Positions 44,853-53,411 of a stretch of 64,000 nt of DNA are shown one piece after another. The stretch is taken from contig NZ_SMJU01000008.1 of assembly GCF_004348825.1 (NCBI RefSeq), forward strand, positions 62,001-126,000, in the 5' to 3' direction. Each line of letters opens with the position of its first letter. Position 1 is the stretch's first letter. The notes beneath the pieces are model-generated. The model ran no database searches and was not told where the DNA came from. It worked only from the letters and a program-made list of their open reading frames with translations. This DNA is from Arundinibacter roseus (GTDB lineage: Bacteria > Bacteroidota > Bacteroidia > Cytophagales > Spirosomataceae). Both the position numbers and the translations under genes were made by a program.

Positions 44853-45296
44853 TCAGGATGCATACACTAGCTCGATACCACCGATTTGCTGCATCAGTCC
44901 CATGACATCATTATGAACCCGGACTTCGGTAATCAGGCCTTCCGGGGAAAATTTGAAATAGCTGAGCCCCGTGATTTCAACTTCTTTGTTGCTACCCGGT
45001 ATGTTCCGCCACATACCTACATGTTTGGAGGTCATGCGCCAGAACCCGGCCCCTTTTGTTTCGTCTGCCACTACATCCCCTTCTTCATCATCAACGTGAT
45101 ACGTCAGTTTCTCAAAAGCCTGATGGTTAAATTGAACAAGCTTTTTGAACGATTCGCGGTCTTTTATATGAGCAAAAGACAGGATAAAATTGAAATCGGG
45201 ATCCAGTAACTGATCCACTACATCCAGATTCGCTTCACTCCATATATCCCGGAAGAAGGAGAGTATTTTCTTTTCATTCTCCTGTGCAGTTGCCAT
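44853..45296 (-). CDS. SnoaL-like (ester cyclase family) protein
   Basis: A 147-residue SnoaL-like domain, more diverged than its neighbours. The fold pattern is visible in WSEANLDVVDQLLDPDFNF and EVEITGLSYFKFSPEGLITEVRVHND. The usual C-terminal QLG motif reads MGLMQQIGG. It lies between two paralogues in the same direction (gaps of 39 and 93 bp). Confidence 0.85.
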   Translation of the reverse strand: MATAQENEKKILSFFRDIWSEANLDVVDQLLDPDFNFILSFAHIKDRESFKKLVQFNHQAFEKLTYHVDDEEGDVVADETKGAGFWRMTSKHVGMWRNIPGSNKEVEITGLSYFKFSPEGLITEVRVHNDVMGLMQQIGGIELVYAS

Positions 45297-45389
45297 TGAC
45301 TTATTTAAAATTTAGTAAAATTGATGGAAGAGTTTTGTGAAAATCAAGGGATTCCATAGCTCGAAATGAGCTATGGAAAAGAGGAAATC

Positions 45390-45827
45390 TTAGGCTCCGG
45401 GAGGTGGAGGCACTACGCCCAATTGCTGAAGCAGACCCAGCTCATCCACATTCGCCCAGCGTTCCGCAATTTTTCCATCCTGCATGCGCACGGTAGTCGT
45501 ACCCGACATCGTGATCGCTTTGCCGGAAGGCGGCATACCCATGACACCGCCCGTATCGGTGCCGTTGAGGCGCCACCGGTGAACCACCTTGTCGGCTGTG
45601 TAAATTTCGTCTTCAATCGTCAGCTTTACGTCGGGCATTGCGCCACGAAACATGCCAACAATGTGCTTGAAAGAACCGGAACCCGGCTCGGTTTTTTGCT
45701 TGCCGCCTACTTGTGAGTGATCCAGGGCATCAGACGCCAAAAGGTCTTCGCGTACTTCGCCGGTATTCCAGGCGGCTTCAAAAAATTCTACGCAGATTGC
45801 GTTGTTTTGTTCAGGAGTAAATGACAT
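45390..45827 (-). CDS. SnoaL-like (ester cyclase family) protein
   Basis: A 145-residue paralogue. Identifiable parts are FFEAAWNTGEVREDLLASDALDH, the middle FPDVKLT-type strand (here MPDVKLTIEDE), the motif NGTDTGGVMGMPPSGKAITMSG and the C-terminal LGLLQQLGVV followed by a proline tail. The GTHTG-type loop (NGTDTGG) corresponds to a conserved loop of the family. Confidence 0.88.
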   Translation of the reverse strand: MSFTPEQNNAICVEFFEAAWNTGEVREDLLASDALDHSQVGGKQKTEPGSGSFKHIVGMFRGAMPDVKLTIEDEIYTADKVVHRWRLNGTDTGGVMGMPPSGKAITMSGTTTVRMQDGKIAERWANVDELGLLQQLGVVPPPPGA

Positions 45828-45921
45828 AACGTTTTGTAAATTAAATAGTTAACAGTAAATTAATTATTGTATAAAATCAAAAATCCATGGTGGGATTTAA
45901 AAATAGCGAATGGTTCAGAAG

Positions 45922-46341
45922 CTACTCGGGCAGTACACCCAGCTGCTGAAGCAAGCCCAGACTATCCTGCGCCACCCACATTTCTACAATTTTTCCGTCT
46001 TCCAGCCTAAAAATATCAATGCCCTGATCGGTAACTTTTAGCTGAGTGGCCGGTCGGCCTAAAAACTCGCCCGTGTTGGTAGCCACATATGACCATCTGC
46101 TTACGACTTTATCACCTTCGGCCAGCTCTTCGTGCAGCTGAAAGTGCACATCGGGAAACGCAATAAGGGCGGTTTCAAACCATTTGTGAAGCGTAGGTGG
46201 CTGATGCGCCTGTCCGCCCGGAAAGTGAAATGTTACAGGATCGAGCGCAATTTCGTCCAGCACCTCTCCTTTTTTTTCATTCCAAAGCTCAAACCAATAC
46301 CGGCGGACGACTTCCTTATTTTTTTCTTGAAGTGTCGACAT
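45922..46341 (-). CDS. SnoaL-like (ester cyclase family) protein
   Basis: A 139-residue paralogue. It has RYWFELWNEKKGEVLDEIALDPVTFHFPG at the start, ALIAFPDVHFQLHEELAEGDKVVSRW in the middle, and VTDQGIDIFRLEDGKIVEMWVAQDSLGLLQQLGVLPE at the end. The last segment is nearly the same motif as in the neighbours, so the cluster arose by duplication. Its chemical role is unknown. Confidence 0.88.
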   Translation of the reverse strand: MSTLQEKNKEVVRRYWFELWNEKKGEVLDEIALDPVTFHFPGGQAHQPPTLHKWFETALIAFPDVHFQLHEELAEGDKVVSRWSYVATNTGEFLGRPATQLKVTDQGIDIFRLEDGKIVEMWVAQDSLGLLQQLGVLPE

Positions 46342-46408
46342 AATCTTCTCTTTTTGGGAATTGTGCGTGCGTAATTCGCGTCAGTAAAAAAATGTGCGTG
46401 AGGTTTGT

Positions 46409-47272
46409 TTAGGCCGGGATTACCCCCAACTGCTGCATCAAACCAAAATCATTTTCATTGACGTGTACGGAGACGATTTTGCCATGGCGAATCGTGAAGA
46501 TGTCGATACCAAAATCCTTGATGCGATTGCCAGTAGGCGCTGCACCCAAAAACTCGCCGTTGTGAGTCCCTTCAATCGACCAGCGCGAAGCCACTTTATT
46601 GCCTTCTGAGGTTTGGCGAAGTACGGAAAACTTGATGTCCGGGAAGGCATTGCGCAGATACATCACAAATCCACGGAAAGCTTCATAGCCCGCGATGGGC
46701 TCGGGTTGCGTAGGAATAATAAAGGCAAAGGAAGGATCGAGAATTTCTTCAATGACTTCCAGCTTGCCCTGACTCATGATTTCTTCAAAATAGCGATACG
46801 CCAGTTGTTCGTTTTGTTCGGCGGTCGTTTCGGGCGTGGGAGTTTCAGACGGAATTACCCCGAGCTGCATCATCAGGCCAAGGGTATCTTCATGACCAAT
46901 AGATTCGGTAATTTTTCCATTTTTGATCGTATGCCACGTCATGCCGTCAATCTCAAAGGAACGACCGTTGGCTTCAATATCGCCTTTGACCGTAACCAAC
47001 GGGCCGCCGGTGTGCGTACCGCCGCCAATCCAGCGGGTTACAACCCAGTCATCGCCAGCCACCATATCCTGAGGATTGATGTAAAAATCAGGAAAAGCGC
47101 CGTGGAGCATCTGCACCAAACCCAGAAAGCCGTCCGGCCCGCGGAAGGGTTCAGGGTGCGTAGGAAGAGTAAATACAAATTCAGGATCCAGAATTTCGTA
47201 CGCGGCTTCGGAGTTCATGCCGTTCATAATCTGGTAAAAATACCGTCGTGAAATTGCCTTGTTTGCGTTCAT
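46409..47272 (-). CDS. Tandem double SnoaL-like protein
   Basis: A 287-residue protein made of two complete SnoaL-like domains (about residues 1-139 and 153-287), joined by a short Thr/Pro/Glu linker. Both end in the same motif (LGLMMQLGVIP and FGLMQQLGVIP), and both contain the GTHTGG/GTHNGE loop (GGTHTGG and EGTHNGE). Domain 2 is closer to the single-domain paralogue at 45.9-46.3 kb in its GIDIF segment. SnoaL proteins usually dimerise through the open end of the cone, so a covalent pair could be one functional unit. It is the first gene of the cluster. Confidence 0.88.
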   Translation of the reverse strand: MNANKAISRRYFYQIMNGMNSEAAYEILDPEFVFTLPTHPEPFRGPDGFLGLVQMLHGAFPDFYINPQDMVAGDDWVVTRWIGGGTHTGGPLVTVKGDIEANGRSFEIDGMTWHTIKNGKITESIGHEDTLGLMMQLGVIPSETPTPETTAEQNEQLAYRYFEEIMSQGKLEVIEEILDPSFAFIIPTQPEPIAGYEAFRGFVMYLRNAFPDIKFSVLRQTSEGNKVASRWSIEGTHNGEFLGAAPTGNRIKDFGIDIFTIRHGKIVSVHVNENDFGLMQQLGVIPA

Positions 47273-47937
47273 CGTTGAGTAATTGTTTAGGAAAAAACAG
47301 GGTTTGCATCACCTTCGGCTTGTAGCAGTCCACCAAATAGTTTTTGCCTCGTGCCTCGGTTTGACAGCTTGAATTTCACATCTTGAAAGCAAAATGCAGG
47401 AGAAAAAATAAGTGAAACTGAAAAATTCAGGGCTGAACCTGTTCAGATCGCCCCTCAACTTTTCGCTCAGCCAGCCCATTTTTATTCACAGCTTCCTTTG
47501 ATAGCTAATCAAAGGAAGCAGAACAGTAAATGAAATACCTATTTTGGTGAATTATATAACTATTCTTTTTTGTAACAGGATATTACTATTTTTTGTCTAT
47601 AAAAAATGCAGGTTTTTTAATTAAAAATAATAGTAGTATAATTACTCAAAAAATACCTATACTACATATTTCCATCACTTTCCCTCCATTTTCTGGCCTG
47701 CCCGGATGGCAATTCCAATCTACCTGGCCTAAGATCCTGCACCATACTGAACACGTGCCTACCACCAAACTCCACCCATTGAACTACATATTTCAGACGT
47801 TGGCATGTATTTCCTAACTTTTGAGTCAAACTATCCGCACATTTGACTGTTATCACCTCCGAAGCTTCATACATACTGGTAGAGTCCCTTTTCATTATTT
47901 ATCCTGATTTGAAACTGCTAAAAATGAAAAACTCATT
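47273..47937. other. 665-bp divergent intergenic region
   Basis: Non-coding, AT-rich space between the SnoaL cluster (minus) and the LytS/LytTR operon (plus). It holds the hairpin at 47491-47519. Short open frames here (for example 47593-47817) have no sign of coding. I found no exact TAnnTTTG promoter on either strand; a near match (GATTTG with a TATCC before it) occurs around 47900-47913. No tRNA or other RNA gene was seen. Confidence 0.7.
47491..47519. promoter_or_regulatory. Perfect palindrome in the cluster leader
   Basis: Twelve-bp arms (47491-47502 with 47508-47519) around a 5-nt loop, about 220-250 bp upstream of the first SnoaL gene. No T run follows in either direction, so it is not a normal terminator. 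It could be an operator or a leader structure of the cluster transcript. Confidence 0.45.
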
Positions 47938-48750
47938 ATGGAATCTTTACAACTTCTTTTGGTGTCAATTCGTGAGGAATGGCAAAATTGTCTCATTCAA
48001 ACCCTTCAATCTTCGGGTTACGAGGTTAAAATAAAAGTAGTAAGTAGCAAAAAACAGGCATTGCTTGCCTGCTACCAATCAAAGTTCGAACTCTTAGTTA
48101 CAAACGAATCGCTTGCCGACGGTGCGTGCGGTGATTTGGTACATGTGCTGGGCTATTCTATGCCATGCCTTATTGTTCAGGAAGAAGGCACGGTTGCAGG
48201 TCACATCACTGAGCACTCCTGTTCACACGCATTGTCTTTACCCGCGCAACAACCGGACTTATGGGAGGGAATTCTTAAAGAAGTGATTCGAGGTTGGGAA
48301 AACAGGGTGGCCACAAAAATCGCTCAGGGAGAGCAGAATCAACGTTCGTTGTATCATAAAGTAGCCGCCCGCTGTGCTTCTGAACTCTATCACTCCACCG
48401 AAAACCGGATTGAAAACGCGTTGAAGGTACTTCTGGATATTATGGAACTTAGCCGGGTTTACATTCGCGAAGCGGCATCTTCCACTCAGGCATCGGCTGC
48501 CATTTTACACGAAATTGTAGCGCCCGGACAAAAAAACCTAAACACTCCGTTTGGCTCGACCTACGAAGTGCTCATTCCCAGGCCCAATGGCGAACGGACT
48601 TACCTCGGTGTGGAAGATTCAATTAAGGAAAGAAATTGGCAGAATGCCGAAATAGATCTTTTGAAAGCGGTGGCGTCTTTGCTAAAAGAAACCCGCGGGG
48701 GAATTCGCCGCAAAATAAATATGTACAGCGAACTAAGTATGAGTGCCTGA
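47938..48750 (+). CDS. Protein with pseudo-receiver N-terminus and GAF-like middle, signalling-related
   Basis: A 270-residue soluble protein I cannot assign to a named family. The first 110 residues have the alternation of a receiver (LQLLLVSIREEWQNCLIQTL) but lack the acidic pocket, with Asn56 where the phosphoacceptor would be (ELLVTNESL). From residue 135 a GAF-like pattern begins (ELYHSTENRIENALKVLLDIMELSRVYIRE), which seems shortened. It is 65 bp upstream of a LytS-type kinase gene, so it likely feeds that two-component system or is a remnant sensor. Confidence 0.72.
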   Translation: MESLQLLLVSIREEWQNCLIQTLQSSGYEVKIKVVSSKKQALLACYQSKFELLVTNESLADGACGDLVHVLGYSMPCLIVQEEGTVAGHITEHSCSHALSLPAQQPDLWEGILKEVIRGWENRVATKIAQGEQNQRSLYHKVAARCASELYHSTENRIENALKVLLDIMELSRVYIREAASSTQASAAILHEIVAPGQKNLNTPFGSTYEVLIPRPNGERTYLGVEDSIKERNWQNAEIDLLKAVASLLKETRGGIRRKINMYSELSMSA

Positions 48751-48815
48751 TTTTCTGACATTTGTGTTGTGTTCTGCCTTTGTGCAGGAAAAATCCAAAT
48801 AAAATCCTGAATATT

Positions 48816-49859
48816 ATGGCAACGCAGCGCTATTTTGGTACCGCACATCTGTGGCGTTTTTGCATAGTTATATGCCTGATCGTCAATTTACCCCGCTTTC
48901 TGACCTTTTTCTGGAACCCGCATTACTTCGAATCGCTCGGTGGGTTCAGTTTTTATGCACTCCTGTTGCAGTTTTCCACGAGTCTGTTGTTCGGCATTAC
49001 GTTTGCATTCGTAGAAATTGATTCGCACCATCCGCTTGCGCTTTGGTATCATCGGCAGTTGTCTGCCATAAAAATAACGGTGCAGGCTATACTTTTCCTT
49101 TTGCTCACCGAGCTCCTGTTTCAGATTGAGGTGGCAATAGCCGAACCTGTTACGGAAATTAGCTTTTACCATTTTTCTTACTTCGTAAGACATCTCGTTA
49201 TTTTAGGCGCCATTCGTGGATTTTGGTACTTCATTAGTGTTGTGCACGAGAGCAATCAGGTAACGATTGAAAATGAGCAACTTAAACGATTAAAAGTCAA
49301 GAATCAGCTGGAAGCGTTGAGCAATCAGCTTAATCCGCATTTTTTATTCAATGCGCTCAACATTCTGAATGTCTCCATCACTACTGACCCCGAAGGTGCC
49401 CAGAATATCGTGCATAATCTGTCGGATATTTTACGCTATAATCTAAAAATCCAGAATCAGAATCTCGTGCGGCTTTCCGAAGAACTCGATGTGGCCCAAT
49501 CGTATCTGGGACTTTACAAAGCGCGTTTTGGTGAGAAACTTTTGTTTAGTTTTGAAAATACAGATACTCGCAAGGTGTGGTACATTGTGCCACTTTCACT
49601 CCAAATATTGATTGAAAATGCCATCAAGCACAACGTCATTACGTCCAACAGTGTATTGCATATCAAAGTTTGGGTTAATGAAGCCAAAAGCCAACTCATT
49701 ATTACAAACTCAATAAACAAGAAAACCCAGGCCGAAAGTCTCGGCATTGGATTAAGTAACTTAGGTAAACGAAATCAGCTGATTTTGGGTAAAACGACCT
49801 CGTCCTCAGAAGATGCCCAACAGTTTACCGTAAGCGTGCCCCTTATTGAATCTCCATGA
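48816..49859 (+). CDS. LytS/YehU-type membrane sensor histidine kinase
   Basis: A 347-residue kinase. Four hydrophobic segments fill residues about 12-150. A linker precedes the His_kinase domain with phospho-His in LSNQLNPHFLFNALNILN. The ATPase region includes PLSLQILIENAIKHN and GIGLSNLGKRNQLI. The ATG at 48816 is chosen over an earlier one at 48762, which would add 18 residues without hydrophobic character. The stop overlaps the next start as ATGA, so kinase and regulator are translated together. Confidence 0.9.
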   Translation: MATQRYFGTAHLWRFCIVICLIVNLPRFLTFFWNPHYFESLGGFSFYALLLQFSTSLLFGITFAFVEIDSHHPLALWYHRQLSAIKITVQAILFLLLTELLFQIEVAIAEPVTEISFYHFSYFVRHLVILGAIRGFWYFISVVHESNQVTIENEQLKRLKVKNQLEALSNQLNPHFLFNALNILNVSITTDPEGAQNIVHNLSDILRYNLKIQNQNLVRLSEELDVAQSYLGLYKARFGEKLLFSFENTDTRKVWYIVPLSLQILIENAIKHNVITSNSVLHIKVWVNEAKSQLIITNSINKKTQAESLGIGLSNLGKRNQLILGKTTSSSEDAQQFTVSVPLIESP

Positions 49860-50626
49860 CTCGTATATTAATTATTGAAGATGAATCTCCGGCAGGCGTA
49901 TACCTGCAAAATCTTATTCTGCAAATTGATCCGTCAGCTCAGGTTTTGGCTATTCTGGAAAGTGTGGAACTGTCGGTCGAATGGCTCAGCAGTCACCCTT
50001 CTCCCGATCTGATTTTTCTGGACGTACAACTCGGCGACGGCACCTGCTTTGAAATTTTTGAACAGGTATCAGTGCGCTGTCCGGTGATTTTTACCACGGC
50101 TCACGACGAATACGCCATTGATGCGTTCCGGCTCAACAGCGTGGATTATTTGTTAAAACCGATCAAATCTTCGGCCCTGCACAGCAGTCTCGACAAGTTT
50201 CATCAGTCCAACAGCGAACTGTTAAAAATGAAGGTGCATTCGCTGGAAGAAATTATTCATCATCAACTTTTGGCCCGGAAAAATACCCGTCGCAATTTTC
50301 TGGTCCCCTACCGCGACAAGTTGATTCCGGTGAAAGATGAGGAATTTGCCTGGTTCACGATTCAAAACGGAATAGTAGTGGGTACGCTCAACGACGAACG
50401 TACGTACCCCATCGAAAAATCGCTGGAAGAACTGGAAAATCTGCTGGATTCTGATCGGTTTTTTCGGGCCAACCGACAGTTTATTGTGGCGCGGGGGTGT
50501 ATTCGCGAAATTGAATTTTACTTCAACGGCCGCTTATTGATACGCGTTCATCCTATTTCCAATCAACTGATTCTCATTAGTAAAGAACGAGTACCTATTT
50601 TCAAAAAATGGTTTGAAGAAAGTTAG
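49856..50626 (+). CDS. LytTR family response regulator
   Basis: A 256-residue regulator. The receiver (1-120) has the acidic pair in IIEDE, phosphoacceptor Asp56 (LIFLDVQLGDG) and Lys in LLKPIKSSAL. The LytTR DNA-binding domain is at about 140-255, with AWFTIQNGIVVGTLNDERTYPIEKSLEELENLL and FFRANRQFIVARGCI. It pairs with the LytS-type kinase encoded just upstream (4-bp overlap). Target genes are unknown. Confidence 0.93.
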   Translation: MTRILIIEDESPAGVYLQNLILQIDPSAQVLAILESVELSVEWLSSHPSPDLIFLDVQLGDGTCFEIFEQVSVRCPVIFTTAHDEYAIDAFRLNSVDYLLKPIKSSALHSSLDKFHQSNSELLKMKVHSLEEIIHHQLLARKNTRRNFLVPYRDKLIPVKDEEFAWFTIQNGIVVGTLNDERTYPIEKSLEELENLLDSDRFFRANRQFIVARGCIREIEFYFNGRLLIRVHPISNQLILISKERVPIFKKWFEES

Positions 50627-50631
50627 ACAAC

Positions 50632-51423
50632 TTACTTTTTATCCATATTGCTCAGGTCAGGCAAGGGGCTTACGGAAGTCCAGCCACCATCTACCACGAG
50701 GCTTTGGCCGGTAATGTGCCCCGAAAAAGGAGAGAGCAAAAACAAAGCTGCGTTCGCAATGTCCTCCCGGGTAGCAGGCCGGCCCATAGGCGTAATGGCA
50801 GACCACACATCCGAATAGGTCGGGTCTTCCTGTTGCGTACGTTCGGTGAGCGTGGCCCCCGGTGCCACGGCATTAATCGTAATTCCGAAGGGCGAAAGTT
50901 CTACCACCAGATTTTTGGCCAGCATTTCGAGCCCTGCTTTGGTCATGGCATACGCAGCTAATTGCTGATGTGCCTGATGCCCAACTACCGAAGACATAAG
51001 CAGGATACGGCCACCTGATTTTTGCGTCCGCATCTGCCGGGAAGCTGCCTGAGTGAGTAAAAACGAACCGACCAAATTGACATCAAGAACCCGGCGCAAA
51101 TCAGCGGAAGGATAATCAAAGAAATCACCAAAAAGCGTAATGCCCGCATTGGCTACAGCAATGGTCAACTTTCCGAAGCGTTCCACAGCCATCTGCACAA
51201 GGGCCTGAATGAAAGGCTCATCGGCAGCGTCGCCGGGCATTGCCAGGCAAGTGCCACCTTCCTGCTGAATTGCCTCGGCGGCCTGATGCGCAAGCGTGGC
51301 GTCACGGTCGTTGAGCACAACGGCAGCTCCCCGGAGAGAAAGCTGCCGTGCGATTTCAAAGCCGATTCCTTGTCCTGCACCCGTTACGAGTGCTACCTGA
51401 TTGGCAAAAAGTGAATCGTTCAT
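50632..51423 (-). CDS. Short-chain dehydrogenase/reductase (SDR)
   Basis: A 263-residue classical SDR. The cofactor motif is VTGAGQGIGFEIA. The NAG motif is VANAGI, the catalytic Ser lies in LLMSSVVG and the Tyr-x-x-x-Lys in YAMTKAG. It would oxidise or reduce a sugar or sugar acid. It lies 62 bp downstream of the IlvD/Edd-type dehydratase in the same direction. The pair resembles the dehydrogenase plus dehydratase steps of non-phosphorylating sugar oxidation (L-arabinose, L-fucose or similar); the substrate is not certain. Confidence 0.9.
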   Translation of the reverse strand: MNDSLFANQVALVTGAGQGIGFEIARQLSLRGAAVVLNDRDATLAHQAAEAIQQEGGTCLAMPGDAADEPFIQALVQMAVERFGKLTIAVANAGITLFGDFFDYPSADLRRVLDVNLVGSFLLTQAASRQMRTQKSGGRILLMSSVVGHQAHQQLAAYAMTKAGLEMLAKNLVVELSPFGITINAVAPGATLTERTQQEDPTYSDVWSAITPMGRPATREDIANAALFLLSPFSGHITGQSLVVDGGWTSVSPLPDLSNMDKK

Positions 51424-51485
51424 CTGGTTTTTATACGTTGCCCAAAGGCGCCAAACATTATTTTGGGAAAACTAAAATTTAAAAA

Positions 51486-53204
51486 TCAGTGAGAATCACG
51501 CGTCACCACATCACCCGAGCCTCCCCGCAGAAAATCCATATCGGCTCCTTCGTGCGCCTGCATCACGTGGTTGATATGCAGATTGACATACCCGCGAGCG
51601 TAGCCCAGTTCGAGAGGCTTCCAGTTGGCCCGGCGGCGGGCAAGTTCTTCATCCGACACATCCAGATGCAATCGGCGGTTTTCAACGTCGAGTTCAATCA
51701 TGTCACCATCCTGCACCAGTGCCAGCACGCCACCGATTGCGGCCTCGGGCGAAACGTGCAGTACCACAGTACCAAAGCCCGTACCGCTCATGCGGCCATC
51801 CGAAATACGTACCATATCCATGACCCCTTTTTCCAGGAGTTTTTTTGGTAAAGACATATTGCCCACTTCCGGCATGCCGGGGTATCCTTTTGGACCAACA
51901 TTTTTGAGAACCATCACCGTATTTTCATCAACATCCAGATCCGGATCTTCGAGGCGCAATTTATAATGATCAATATCTTCAAAGACAAGCGCGCGTCCGC
52001 GGTGTTGAAGCAGTTCCGGTTTGAGTGAGGCCGAAGGTTTGAGGACGGCACCATTTTCCGCCAGGTTTCCCTTTACAACTACCAGACCGGTTAATTCTTT
52101 CACCGGCTTTTCGAGTGTACCAATAACTTCGGGATCAAAGCATTCGGCAGCTACGCAGTTTTCCTCAACGGTTTTACCGTTTGCCGTAATGATGCCGCCA
52201 TGCAACCTTGAAAGCAGTTCTTTGATTACTACCGGCAAGCCGCCAGCATAGTAAAAGTCTTCCATAAAATACCCGCCGGAAGGCTGCAAATTAGCCAATA
52301 ACGGAATTTCGGCAGAAAGATGGTCAAAATCTTCGAGCGTGAGATCTACGCCAATGCGCCCGGCAATAGCCAACAGGTGAATCACGAAATTGGTAGAACC
52401 TCCAATAGCAGCGTTGATTTTTATAGCGTTTTCAAAGGCCTCTCTTGTCAGAATCTGTGAAAGCCGGAGATCTTCTTTGACCATACTCACAATGCGCCGA
52501 CCCGACAAGTGGGCATTTACTTTACGCCGCGAATCAGCCGCGGGAATTGCTGCATTTTCGGGGAGTGTCAACCCCAGCGATTCAACCATACAAGCCATCG
52601 TAGAGGCCGTGCCCATGACGGCACAATGTCCCTGACTGCGGCACATGCAGGCTTCGGCGGTGGTTAGCTCGTCCTGCGAAATCTGACCCTGCCGGTAGGC
52701 TTCACTAAACCGCCAAATGTCGCTCGTTCCGATGCTTTTGCCCCGGTAGCGACCGGTGAGCATTGGTCCACCCGACACAACGATCGTAGGAATATCCACA
52801 CTACACGCGCCCATTACCAGCGAAGGCGTGGTTTTGTCGCAGCCACAAAGCAGCACGACACCGTCAATTGGATTGGCCCGGATCGACTCCTCGACGTCCA
52901 TACTTGCCAGGTTTCGGTAAAGCATTGCCGTTGGCTTGATGAGCGTTTCGCCCAGCGACATGACCGGAAATTCGAGCGGGAAACCGCCCGCTTCCCAAAC
53001 CCCACGCTTGACGGACTCGGCCAATTCGCGGAAATGCCCGTTGCAGGGCGTGAGTTCCGAAAAAGTATTACAAATCCCAATGACAGGACGTCCCTCAAAT
53101 TCATCGGCCGGAAATCCCTGATTTTTCATCCAGGCCCGATATATAAATCCATCTTTTCCTTTTTTTCCAAACCAGCCTCGGCTGCGCAATTCTTTCTTAT
53201 CCAT
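51486..53204 (-). CDS. IlvD/Edd family dehydratase, probably sugar-acid dehydratase
   Basis: A 572-residue Fe-S dehydratase. Candidate cluster ligands are Cys in ELTPCNGHF, Cys in LLCGCDKTTP and Cys in GHCAVMGTASTM. The beginning LRSRGWFGKKGKDGFIYRAWMKNQG is characteristic of L-arabinonate/D-xylonate-type sugar-acid dehydratases rather than of branched-chain IlvD, because no other ilv gene is near. The ATG at 53204 is chosen over 53222. It would turn an aldonate to a 2-keto-3-deoxyaldonate, acting before or after the SDR encoded next. Confidence 0.87.
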   Translation of the reverse strand: MDKKELRSRGWFGKKGKDGFIYRAWMKNQGFPADEFEGRPVIGICNTFSELTPCNGHFRELAESVKRGVWEAGGFPLEFPVMSLGETLIKPTAMLYRNLASMDVEESIRANPIDGVVLLCGCDKTTPSLVMGACSVDIPTIVVSGGPMLTGRYRGKSIGTSDIWRFSEAYRQGQISQDELTTAEACMCRSQGHCAVMGTASTMACMVESLGLTLPENAAIPAADSRRKVNAHLSGRRIVSMVKEDLRLSQILTREAFENAIKINAAIGGSTNFVIHLLAIAGRIGVDLTLEDFDHLSAEIPLLANLQPSGGYFMEDFYYAGGLPVVIKELLSRLHGGIITANGKTVEENCVAAECFDPEVIGTLEKPVKELTGLVVVKGNLAENGAVLKPSASLKPELLQHRGRALVFEDIDHYKLRLEDPDLDVDENTVMVLKNVGPKGYPGMPEVGNMSLPKKLLEKGVMDMVRISDGRMSGTGFGTVVLHVSPEAAIGGVLALVQDGDMIELDVENRRLHLDVSDEELARRRANWKPLELGYARGYVNLHINHVMQAHEGADMDFLRGGSGDVVTRDSH

Positions 53205-53411
53205 AATAGAGTTAAGGTTCAATCGTGATCGATACTAACCAGGTAAAGGCAATTTGCCTACAATTATAATCACTGATTTCTGATGTTCAAGGTAAATGGA
53301 AGGAATGCGTTGTACCTTTCCTTACCCATATTTCAAATCAAGATTGCAAAGAAGTTGATCCGATATTTTGTCCTTAGGACTAAAAAGCAGAAATTAGAAA
53401 GCAGAATATTC

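Noticed and set aside
47593-47817. 74-codon open frame in the intergenic region
   Set aside because: Low-complexity AT-rich sequence with no recognisable start context or motif.
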